A stretch of DNA of 15,272 nt, taken from assembly GCA_937894465.1 (NCBI GenBank), contig CALCRE010000271.1, positions 1 to 15,272 on the forward strand. Direction: 5' to 3'. A program made the translations under genes and the position numbers. Below, in pieces: positions 8,311-14,631 of the stretch (position 1 is its first letter; every line of letters starts with the position of its first letter). This stretch comes from an uncultured Clostridia bacterium. Lineage in GTDB: Bacteria > Bacillota > Clostridia > JAAYHZ01. Below the pieces are notes generated by a model that was given only the letters and a program-made list of their open reading frames with translations, had not been told where the DNA came from and searched no databases.

Positions 8311-8345
8311 TTTAACCATGTTAAAGTTGTTTAACCTTGTTCAAC
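8311..8345. promoter_or_regulatory. Tandem near-palindromes, candidate operators for the ABC export operon
   Basis: Two similar dyads lie side by side. TTTAACCATGTTAAA (8311-8325) is a perfect 6-bp inverted repeat around CAT. GTTTAACCTTGTTCAAC (8329-8345) is a 7-bp dyad around CTT with one mismatch. They share TTTAACC(A/T)TGTT and repeat with a period of 19 bases, close to two helical turns, so two dimers would bind the same face of the DNA. Relative to the predicted export-operon start they span about -48 to -82, a position more typical of activation than of simple repression. The regulator is not identifiable; the neighbouring AraC-type protein is one candidate. Confidence 0.5.
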
Positions 8346-8436
8346 TATTTTAAGTGAAACCTATATTAAATAAGAAGAAAAAGCTGTTGACTTGATCATA
8401 ATGTCCTTTCGTGTTAGAATCATCCATGCTATGACC

Positions 8437-8460
8437 TGGCGACATGAAGTAATGTTACCA
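8437..8460. repeat. Imperfect dyad in the divergent intergenic region
   Basis: TGGCGACAT (8437-8445) and ATGTTACCA (8452-8460) pair with one mismatch and one G-T pair around a 6-base loop. It lies upstream of the predicted promoter of the PocR/AraC gene, so it would act as DNA (a possible binding site) rather than as part of that transcript. The rest of 8346-8555 is AT-rich and I see no gene, riboswitch or other clear structure in it. Confidence 0.3.
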
Positions 8461-8554
8461 TCTCTTACTATTTGTATTTTGTGAATAAATAAAAATCATT
8501 TTTACATGATAATAAGAGAGTTATAAGAATAGCAAATTAATACCATTCAAGCTC

Positions 8555-8584
8555 TTTAATCCAAACTAAGTTTTAAGGTATAAT
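8555..8584 (+). promoter_or_regulatory. Predicted promoter of the PocR/AraC-type regulator gene
   Basis: TATAAT at 8579-8584 is a perfect -10 box. The best -35 is a weak TTTAAT at 8555-8560 with 18 bases between. Transcription would start near 8591, giving a leader of about 33 bases with the ribosome binding site GGAGGG (8613-8618), 5 bases before the ATG at 8624. The weak -35 fits a regulated gene. Confidence 0.5.
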
Positions 8585-8623
8585 AGATAGAAGACTTGCA
8601 CATATAGAAAACGGAGGGAATGT

Positions 8624-9910
8624 ATGACCAATCAAAAAAAAACATTGCATATGAATACGGTATATTCCTATGCCGTTTCATATGAAGCGGCTACCGGAAT
8701 CAGATGTGCAGTGATCGATTCAAAGGGAAACGAGTTACATCACGGAAATATTCCCTGTGAGCTTTGTGATAAACTTCGCGAGACACCTGAATTCCGAGAA
8801 AAATGCACAAGAAACCACTTATACGGTGCTTACCAAGCCGAACGATTCGGAGGTAAATATGTGTTTTTCTGTCACATGGGTTTAGCGCACTTTATTTCTC
8901 CTGTTACAGAAGACGGTGTCGTTAAAGGTGCATTACTTGCAGGTCCTATCATTTTATCCAACGATGAAGAGTTAACCCCGGAAGATATTATCGGAAACAA
9001 TACATTCGGCAAACAATTACTTCGGTATAAATCGAACTTTAAACAAGTTCCCATGGTGTCAACATCAAGAACCGAAGCATTATCCGACATTTTATATACT
9101 GTCGCCCTCTTTTTGTCATTAGGCACCTCCACTAAATACGAAGCAGACAGGCAGTTTAATGACATGCAAGGAAAAATCAACGAATATATTGTTTCATTGA
9201 AGAAAGAAGAAAAAGAAAATGAAATTGATCCTTATCCCTTTGAAAAAGAAAAAGAATTGGTAACTTATATTACCATGGGTAATATCACCCAAGCTAAAAG
9301 AGTTTTGAATGAAATTTTCGGCCATATATTCTTTTCCAGCGGTAAAAATTTTAACATTATCAAAGCGCGTGTTCTTGAGTTGGTAGTGGTTTTATCCCGT
9401 GCAGCCGTAGAAGGCGGCGGTGATATGAAAGAAATTTTCGGCATGAATTATGTGTTTTTTAATGATATTAACCAACTCAATACTGTAGAAGAATTAACCG
9501 AATGGTTGACAAAAATCATGACAAGGTTTACCGATTGTGTTTTTGACTTAACGGATATTAAACACGTGGATGTGTTGTATCGGTCCTTAAACTATATTAA
9601 TAATAACTACATGAAGAAGATCACATTAGAGGAAGTAGCCTCTTACTCATACTTATCTCCTACCTATTTCAGCAGAATATTTAAAGAAGAGATGAAATGT
9701 ACATTCAATGCTTATGTTAACAAGGTAAGAATTGAGATGAGCAAGAAGCTGTTATCCGACGACCAACTGTCCTTAGCCGAAATATCCGAATTGGTAGGCT
9801 ATGAGGATCAAAGTTATTTTAGCAAGGTCTTCAAAAAGATGACCGGTGTATCCCCAGGAAAATATCGTGAATCCAAAGGAAGAGTATACAAAACACCGAA
9901 TGAACGGTGA
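8624..9910 (+). CDS. PocR-domain AraC-family transcriptional regulator
   Basis: A 428-residue cytosolic regulator. Residues about 14-170 match the PocR sensory domain, a modified PAS-like domain known from the propanediol/cobalamin regulator PocR and common beside corrinoid methyltransferase genes. It has four cysteines (Cys45-x2-Cys48, Cys61, Cys83), a spacing that suggests metal or redox-sensitive ligand binding. A helical linker (about 175-310) follows. The C-terminal AraC/XylS double helix-turn-helix runs from about 315 to 415, with LEEVASYSYLSPTYFSRIFKEE and, at 384-403, IAxLVGYxDQSYFSKVFKK-like residues before TGVSPGKYR. The next gene, 34 bases downstream, is a corrinoid protein, so the regulator probably senses a one-carbon substrate or corrinoid state and controls it. 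The ligand and DNA target are unknown. It is transcribed divergently from the ABC export operon and might act on that promoter too, but nothing proves it. Confidence 0.9.
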   Translation: MTNQKKTLHMNTVYSYAVSYEAATGIRCAVIDSKGNELHHGNIPCELCDKLRETPEFREKCTRNHLYGAYQAERFGGKYVFFCHMGLAHFISPVTEDGVVKGALLAGPIILSNDEELTPEDIIGNNTFGKQLLRYKSNFKQVPMVSTSRTEALSDILYTVALFLSLGTSTKYEADRQFNDMQGKINEYIVSLKKEEKENEIDPYPFEKEKELVTYITMGNITQAKRVLNEIFGHIFFSSGKNFNIIKARVLELVVVLSRAAVEGGGDMKEIFGMNYVFFNDINQLNTVEELTEWLTKIMTRFTDCVFDLTDIKHVDVLYRSLNYINNNYMKKITLEEVASYSYLSPTYFSRIFKEEMKCTFNAYVNKVRIEMSKKLLSDDQLSLAEISELVGYEDQSYFSKVFKKMTGVSPGKYRESKGRVYKTPNER

Positions 9911-9944
9911 TAATATATTAATGATACTTAAAAGGAGAAAAAAT

Positions 9945-10580
9945 ATGAGCATCTATGAAGAAATCAGTGCGTTACTACAAAAAGGAAGAATGAAAGAAGT
10001 TTCTGCATCCGTTAAAAAAGCCCTTGATGAAGGGCATGAAGCAAAAGACATCCTTGAAAAAGGGTTGATTGCCGGAATGGATGTAGTAGGCGAAAAATTC
10101 AAAAACAACGAAGTTTATGTACCTGATGTTCTCATTGCAGCAAGAGCAATGTATGCGGGAATGGATCTTTTGAAACCCGTTTTAGCTTCAAGCGGTGTAA
10201 AAGCTGCAGGAACAGTGGTCATCGGAACATGCAAAGGCGATCTCCATGATATCGGTAAGAACTTGGTAAAAATGATGATGGAAGGCAAAGGTCTTGAAAT
10301 TATCGACTTAGGTGTTGATGTTTCTGCTGATGATTTCGTAAACACAGCCATCGAAAAGAATGCAAAAGTCATCGCATGCTCAGCTCTTCTCACCACGACA
10401 ATGGGTGAAATGAAAACTGTCGTTGACAAAGCAACCGAAGCCGGTATCCGGGATAAGGTCACCATTATGGTGGGCGGAGCTCCGGTAAATGAAAATTATT
10501 GCAAGTCTATCGGTGCGGATATTTATAAGCCGGACGCAGCATCTGCAGCAGAAGCCGCTTTAGCCGTATGCAAACAATAA
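9945..10580 (+). CDS. Methyltransferase cognate corrinoid protein (MtbC/MttC/MtgC-like)
   Basis: A 211-residue cobalamin-binding methyl carrier. Residues 1-85 form the helical cap domain (B12-binding domain 2). From about 88 the Rossmann-like B12 domain carries the base-off ligand motif GDLHDIG, with Asp99, His101 and Gly104. Then come SALLTTTM (146-153) and VGGAPV (177-182), which line the nucleotide tail pocket. Family members accept a methyl group from trimethylamine, dimethylamine, betaines or similar compounds via a cognate methyltransferase, and pass it to tetrahydrofolate or coenzyme M. I chose the ATG at 9945 because AGGAG (9933-9937) stands 7 bases before it; in-frame upstream starts overlap the regulator gene and add no family sequence. 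No methyltransferase, corrinoid:THF methyltransferase or activase gene follows; a terminator does. The substrate cannot be assigned. Confidence 0.92.
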   Translation: MSIYEEISALLQKGRMKEVSASVKKALDEGHEAKDILEKGLIAGMDVVGEKFKNNEVYVPDVLIAARAMYAGMDLLKPVLASSGVKAAGTVVIGTCKGDLHDIGKNLVKMMMEGKGLEIIDLGVDVSADDFVNTAIEKNAKVIACSALLTTTMGEMKTVVDKATEAGIRDKVTIMVGGAPVNENYCKSIGADIYKPDAASAAEAALAVCKQ

Positions 10581-10607
10581 GAAAAGATACTAAATAAGAA
10601 TTATAGG

Positions 10608-10647
10608 AAAAAAAAGAGAAGAAATTTAGAATTTCTTCTCTTTTTTT
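10608..10647. terminator. Bidirectional terminator after the corrinoid gene
   Basis: GAGAAGAAATT (10616-10626) pairs perfectly with AATTTCTTCTC (10630-10640) across a 3-base loop. Eight A (10608-10615) and seven T (10641-10647) flank it and can extend the stem. It works in either direction, ending the corrinoid transcript and the convergent RNase J operon, whose last gene stops at 10664. Confidence 0.88.
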
Positions 10648-10663
10648 GTTCTTTAACCAATCG

Positions 10664-11683
10664 TTAAACATCGTAAAATATATAAATGGACTCCGGGAAT
10701 GTACCTTTTTCAAGTAAAGCTTTTCGAGTCATATTGATGCTTTTCCTCGGTTCCACGCCTTTGCTTACCGCTTCGTCATACTCCCTGAGCCATAAATCCT
10801 TCATCTCATAGCTCTGTAGAAGATCCAACACATGATATAAAACTACTTCCTTGTCTTTTCCAATAAAAAATGTTTTAAAATACTTAATTGCTTCATCATA
10901 TTCACACAATGCCATGTATGTCCGAACAATGATGTTTACCAAGCGGTTGACCTTTTTGACCCATTTGTCTTGCTTTTCGTCATAAACATATTGGGAGTTA
11001 GATTTTCTAACCGGCTTGACAAGGTCCAGCTCTTTTTTCAACAGTATGCATTGTTCAATGGTCATCATTCTGGCATCCGGTGTTTTTAAATTTGAAATCA
11101 ACACATTAATCATAGCACAATACCGGTTGTCGACAATCGATTTGACAATCGAGTGAATAAATTCCGGCTTGATGCCTTTTCGAAGTTTTCCGGATACGAC
11201 TAAATCAAACAGCTCCTCCCGTTCCATGCCGATGGAGCGAAAAGGATCTTCCGTGCTGAAAATATAATAATGCGTTCCGTAGCACAGCATATCAAAAAGC
11301 TTTTCCAGCAAATCCGTTGCAATATCTCCCTCCGGACTGTCCGGCGGCACTTGTTGTAGATCCTTAATAAAGGATTTGACCATAAAGCGCCATTTGGGCC
11401 TGTCCTTTTTGTGTACATAACTGTTAGGTGCAAAATAATATTGCTTGTATGCATAATCGATAAACAACTCAATTTGAGCTTTGAGTCTGTAAACATCGAC
11501 AAGCTCCGGTTCTTTTGCCGCCTTTCTATTCTGAACAACTTTTTGTATGTCCTTAACCAAAGAATCAGTATCTTTTTCTTCTCGCAAATTTTTTGGCATG
11601 GACTTATACATTTCCACGATAATCAGTCTCAAGTCGTCTTCTTCATACTGTTTAAGCAAATCTCTCAGTTCCGTAACCTTCAC
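10664..11683 (-). CDS. Protein of unknown function downstream of RNase J
   Basis: I do not recognise this family. From a GTG at 11683 it encodes 339 residues. That start has AAGGGG seven bases ahead and lies 25 bases after the RNase J stop; an in-frame ATG at 11722 would overlap RNase J and lacks a good site. The protein is highly charged and looks all-helical, with no signal peptide, membrane segment or cysteine cluster, so it is probably cytosolic. The N-terminus (VTELRDLLKQYEEDDLRLII, then MYKSMPKN) resembles a small helical module. A KKDRPKWRF segment stands near residue 95. The C-terminal part has repeated helices (LVNIIVRTYMALCEYDEAIKYF, then VVLYHVLDLLQSYEMKDLW) that look TPR-like, as in scaffold proteins. 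Its position suggests coexpression with RNase J, so a role in RNA metabolism is possible but unproven. Confidence 0.8.
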   Translation of the reverse strand: MKVTELRDLLKQYEEDDLRLIIVEMYKSMPKNLREEKDTDSLVKDIQKVVQNRKAAKEPELVDVYRLKAQIELFIDYAYKQYYFAPNSYVHKKDRPKWRFMVKSFIKDLQQVPPDSPEGDIATDLLEKLFDMLCYGTHYYIFSTEDPFRSIGMEREELFDLVVSGKLRKGIKPEFIHSIVKSIVDNRYCAMINVLISNLKTPDARMMTIEQCILLKKELDLVKPVRKSNSQYVYDEKQDKWVKKVNRLVNIIVRTYMALCEYDEAIKYFKTFFIGKDKEVVLYHVLDLLQSYEMKDLWLREYDEAVSKGVEPRKSINMTRKALLEKGTFPESIYIFYDV

Positions 11684-11708
11684 AATTACACCCCTTTTGT
11701 CCTTGTGA

Positions 11709-13373
11709 TTATACTTCCACAATAATAGGTAGAATCATGGGACGTCTTTTGGTTTTCTCATATAAAAATGCACTTAGTTCTTGTTTTACCACTGTCTTAA
11801 TGTTATCCCAATTCCCGGTGGAGCAAGCTTTTTTCTGAAGAGTCTCCATGATCTTATTTCTTGCCTCCTCCAGCAATGCTTCGGATTCCTTCACATATAT
11901 GAAGCCCCGTGAAATAATATCCGGAGGACCGATAAATTTACTTTCTTGTTTTTCTCTGCTGATGATGACAACCACCAAACCGTCTTGAGACAAATGCTTC
12001 CGGTCTCTTAACACGATGTTACCCACGTCGCCCACACCTAAGCCGTCCACCAAAACACTACCGGCTATCACACTGGCTAACTTACTGACTCCGGATTTTG
12101 AAAATTCCATGCATTCCCCGTTATCCATAATGAATATGTTTTCTTCCGGCATGCCCATTATTTTGGCAAGGTTAGCATGCTGCTTCAAATGCCTGTATTC
12201 ACCATGGACAGGTATAAAGTATTTCGGTTTGGTCAAAGAATGAATAATCTTTAATTCTTCCTGGCAAGCGTGACCGGACACATGAATGTCGGCTAAAGAT
12301 TGATAAATGACTTCCGCACCGAGCTTAAACAAATCATTAATCACTTTGAATATATGTTTTTCATTTCCGGGAATGGGGCTTGCTGAAATGATCACCATAT
12401 CGTCTTTTTGAATGGACACCTGTTTATGATTTCCGGATGAAATTCTGGTCAGAGCCGACATTGCCTCCCCTTGTGTTCCGGTGGTAATGATGGTCTGCTT
12501 GTCTGAGGGATAGCTTCCGATATCCTCCAAATTGACGATGGAACTGTCATTCACTCGAATATAGCCTAGCTCCATAGCTATATCCACCACGTTGAACATA
12601 CTCCTTCCGGAGAAAGCAATTTTACGATCGTGCATCTCGGCTGCGTTGATGATTTGTTGAATTCTGTGTACATTCGAAGCAAAAGTGGATACAATGACCC
12701 TCCCCTTTGCTTTTCCGAAATACTCATTCAGTGTTCTTCCTACCACACTTTCGGACATAGAATATCCGGGGCGCTCGGCATTGGTGCTGTCAGCTAAAAG
12801 CAACAAAACACCTTGGTCTCCTAACCGTGCAAACTTATTCAAATCTACAGAACTTCCTGCTATAGGTGTATGATCTATTTTAAAGTCGGATGTATGAACT
12901 ACATAACCTAATGGGGTGTGAATCGCTACTGACAAGGCACTTGGTATGCTGTGATTAATACTGATAAACTCTATTTTAAATTTACCCAATTGCAAATCAA
13001 CACCAGGCTTTATGACATTCAAGGATGCATCAGCCAAAAGTCTGTGTTCTTCTAACTTTATTTTTAATAACCCGATCACCAGATCCGGACCATAAATCGG
13101 AACATTGATTTTACTTAATATATACGGGACGCCTCCGATATGATCTTCATGGCCGTGGGTTAATATTATTCCCCTTATTTTATGGACATTCTCTAATAAA
13201 TAAGTCGTGTCCGGAATAACCAGGTCCACACCTAACATGCTTTCTTCCGGGAAGGCCATACCGCAATCCACTATAATAATATCTTCTTCTGTTTCAAATA
13301 CTGTCAGGTTTTTCCCTATCTCTTGTAAACCACCTAACGGAATCACTCTTAATTTGTAATCTTTTTTCGACAA
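11709..13373 (-). CDS. rnj: Ribonuclease J
   Basis: This is a metallo-beta-lactamase/beta-CASP ribonuclease with 5'-3' exonuclease and endonuclease activity, central to mRNA decay and rRNA maturation in Firmicutes. From the TTG start it has 554 residues, matching RNase J1/J2 length. Numbered from there, HGHEDH (73-78) is the HxHxDH zinc motif. Downstream are the expected INHSIPSAL, HTSDFKIDHTP, the beta-CASP segment with GTQGE, and the phosphate-binding HVSGHA and PVHGEYRHL motifs. The C-terminal domain follows (about 450-554). I chose TTG at 13373 because AGGAGG (13383-13388) stands 9 bases before it and the family N-terminus begins at KLRVIPLGGLQEIGKN. Extending to the ATG at 13412 would put that site inside the gene. 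Whether it equals J1 or J2 of Bacillus cannot be told. It has its own promoter and a long leader. Confidence 0.96.
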   Translation of the reverse strand: MSKKDYKLRVIPLGGLQEIGKNLTVFETEEDIIIVDCGMAFPEESMLGVDLVIPDTTYLLENVHKIRGIILTHGHEDHIGGVPYILSKINVPIYGPDLVIGLLKIKLEEHRLLADASLNVIKPGVDLQLGKFKIEFISINHSIPSALSVAIHTPLGYVVHTSDFKIDHTPIAGSSVDLNKFARLGDQGVLLLLADSTNAERPGYSMSESVVGRTLNEYFGKAKGRVIVSTFASNVHRIQQIINAAEMHDRKIAFSGRSMFNVVDIAMELGYIRVNDSSIVNLEDIGSYPSDKQTIITTGTQGEAMSALTRISSGNHKQVSIQKDDMVIISASPIPGNEKHIFKVINDLFKLGAEVIYQSLADIHVSGHACQEELKIIHSLTKPKYFIPVHGEYRHLKQHANLAKIMGMPEENIFIMDNGECMEFSKSGVSKLASVIAGSVLVDGLGVGDVGNIVLRDRKHLSQDGLVVVIISREKQESKFIGPPDIISRGFIYVKESEALLEEARNKIMETLQKKACSTGNWDNIKTVVKQELSAFLYEKTKRRPMILPIIVEV

Positions 13374-13377
13374 AAAC

Positions 13378-13533
13378 TTATACCTCCTGTATGATTGAAT
13401 ATAAACACGCAAATAACAGAGTAAACCATGAAAACAACATAATCAAAACACACCTAATGTCATGAATATGATTTAAATATCGAACCGTTTCCCCTCGCCG
13501 ATCAAATATCCTATGTACGGCCGAAATCATCAT
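13378..13533 (-). CDS. Possible 51-residue membrane peptide ahead of RNase J
   Basis: A small reading frame starts at a double ATG (13533, 13530) and ends with TAA at 13378-13380. This lies between the RNase J ribosome binding site and its TTG start, leaving 4 bases to that start. The product would be basic at first (HRIFDRRGETVRYLNHIHD) and hydrophobic at 28-48 (CVLIMLFSWFTLLFACLY and following), so a single membrane segment is predicted. Against it, no ribosome binding site precedes the ATGs and I recognise no family. For it, the stop sits exactly where translational coupling to RNase J would place it. It may be a leader peptide, a small membrane protein, or chance. Confidence 0.28.
   Translation of the reverse strand: MMISAVHRIFDRRGETVRYLNHIHDIRCVLIMLFSWFTLLFACLYSIIQEV
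13383..13388 (-). promoter_or_regulatory. Shine-Dalgarno site that fixes the TTG start of RNase J
   Basis: A perfect AGGAGG (minus strand) stands 9 bases before the TTG at 13373. It is the strongest such site in the neighbourhood and decides the start over the in-frame ATG at 13412. The stop of the small upstream frame lies inside the spacer. Confidence 0.8.
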
Positions 13534-13585
13534 GGTATTATTCTTTCGTTACTCTATTTGTAGTTTTCTTACATTTATGTTTTCT

Positions 13586-13621
13586 CTGTAAGAAGAAATC
13601 CTGCCTTTGTTACTCTTACAG
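13586..13621 (-). repeat. Inverted repeat in the RNase J leader
   Basis: CTGTAAGA (13586-13593) and TCTTACAG (13614-13621) form a perfect 8-bp stem around a 20-base loop. It would lie about 30 bases into the predicted RNase J transcript. No T-run follows in the direction of transcription, so it is not a terminator. A further short repeat, GTTACTCT, occurs at 13548-13555 and 13609-13616. The other bases of 13389-13655 show no recognised riboswitch. Confidence 0.5.
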
Positions 13622-13655
13622 TTAAATCATTTCACGTTCATTTCATATTATGTCC

Positions 13656-13684
13656 ATATTATCATACAAATAAAACAAGTTCAA
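13656..13684 (-). promoter_or_regulatory. Predicted promoter for RNase J
   Basis: On the minus strand TTGAAC (13679-13684) and TAATAT (13656-13661) are separated by exactly 17 bases. Transcription would start near 13649, giving an untranslated leader of about 275 bases. The -35 box overlaps the last codons and stop of pyrD. There is no terminator between pyrD and this promoter, so read-through from the pyr operon is also possible. Confidence 0.6.
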
Positions 13685-14604
13685 TAAATCTCAACTTTGC
13701 CGATTAATTCTTTCAGATCGGATACATTGTGTCGAATCATGTATTGTTTTATATAATCAAGTATTTTTTCGATGCACATAGGATCTGTGAAATTCCATGT
13801 TCCTACCATAACCGACGAAGCCCCCGCTAATATGAATTCAATGACATCCCTTCCGGATGTGATCCCGCCCATGCCGATCACAGGTATGTCAACAGCTTGT
13901 GCAACCTGATAAACCATTCGCACCGCCACAGGCCTTATTGCCGGACCGGACAGACCTCCGGTATTATTTGCCAACACCGGTCTTCTTGTATTTACATCGA
14001 TCACCATACCCAAGAGGGTATTGATCAAGGACAAAGCGTCTGCACCTGCTTTTTGCGCCGCCAACGCCAGTTCCGCTATATCGGTGACATTGGGGGTGAG
14101 CTTGACCATAACAGGTTTGTCAGTGGTATGTCTTACAGCATTCACTACTTGGGAAATCCCGTCCGGAGTACTGCCGAATGCCATACACCCTTTTTTTACA
14201 TTGGGACAGGACATATTCAATTCGATGACATCAATATCCGTCTTGTTCAAGATACGAGCCATTTCAACATATTCTTCCACAGTGTTTCCCGCTACATTCG
14301 CAATAATGACGGTATCGAATTGACGTAAAAAAGGAAGCTCGTTTTGCAGGAATGCTTGAATACCCGGATTTTGAAGTCCCACTGAATTCAACATTCCGGA
14401 TGGAGTTTCCACCGTTCTAGGAGGCGGATTCCCGGCTCTTTCTTCTAGTGTAAGACCTTTCACCGAGATTCCTCCCCATGCATTCAAGTCCACGTACTCT
14501 GCATATTCACGACCGAACCCGTATGTTCCGGAAGCAGCCACGACAGGGTTTTTCATTTTAAAACATTTTAAATCAACTGATAAATTCACTTCATTTGTCT
14601 GCAT
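13681..14604 (-). CDS. pyrD: Dihydroorotate dehydrogenase B (NAD+), catalytic subunit
   Basis: This is the FMN-containing catalytic subunit (PyrDB, class 1B). It oxidises dihydroorotate to orotate in pyrimidine synthesis and passes electrons to PyrK. Its 307 residues match the family length. Visible features are AASGTYGFG (23-31), Lys49 in SVKG, NSVGLQNPG (73-81), and the active-site loop ELNMSCPNVKKG, where Cys133 is the catalytic base typical of class 1 enzymes (class 2 has Ser). NTLLGM, GGLSGPAIRP and GMGGITSGRD form the FMN phosphate-binding end. The ATG at 14604 follows AAAGGTG with about 11 bases of spacing. It is 27 bases downstream of pyrK, so the two subunits are coexpressed. Confidence 0.96.
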   Translation of the reverse strand: MQTNEVNLSVDLKCFKMKNPVVAASGTYGFGREYAEYVDLNAWGGISVKGLTLEERAGNPPPRTVETPSGMLNSVGLQNPGIQAFLQNELPFLRQFDTVIIANVAGNTVEEYVEMARILNKTDIDVIELNMSCPNVKKGCMAFGSTPDGISQVVNAVRHTTDKPVMVKLTPNVTDIAELALAAQKAGADALSLINTLLGMVIDVNTRRPVLANNTGGLSGPAIRPVAVRMVYQVAQAVDIPVIGMGGITSGRDVIEFILAGASSVMVGTWNFTDPMCIEKILDYIKQYMIRHNVSDLKELIGKVEIY

Positions 14605-14631
14605 ACTTTTTTCTACACCTTTTTAATTTCA

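Noticed and set aside
8387..8420. Promoter formed by TTGACT (8387) and TAGAAT (8415)
   Set aside because: The spacing is 22 bases, too long for a sigma-A promoter; the TATAAT at 8579 close to the gene is a better choice.
8346..8623. Cobalamin riboswitch upstream of the regulator/corrinoid genes
   Set aside because: I looked for the conserved B12-box sequence and the long folded domain and saw neither. The predicted leader is also only about 33 bases.
9846..9944. Longer N-terminus for the corrinoid protein starting inside the regulator gene
   Set aside because: The extra 33 residues overlap the regulator reading frame and are not family-like, while the ATG at 9945 has AGGAG 7 bases upstream and matches the usual protein start.
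9945..10580. Pyrrolysine-type system suggested by the corrinoid protein
   Set aside because: No methyltransferase gene with an in-frame amber codon and no pyl genes are in the window; the corrinoid gene itself ends in TAA.
11684..11722. ATG start at 11722 for the unknown protein
   Set aside because: It overlaps the end of RNase J and has no good ribosome binding site; the GTG at 11683 has AAGGGG seven bases ahead.
13374..13412. ATG start at 13412 for RNase J
   Set aside because: It would put the strong AGGAGG site inside the gene and add residues not typical of RNase J; the TTG at 13373 gives the usual length.
13586..13621. Terminator between pyrD and RNase J
   Set aside because: The inverted repeat has an AT-rich 8-bp stem, a 20-base loop and no following T-run in the direction of transcription.
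286..14328. Numerous antisense or out-of-frame open frames of 60-140 codons lying within the annotated genes
   Set aside because: They lie opposite or within well-supported genes, lack ribosome binding sites or recognisable domains, and are explained by the composition of the real genes.
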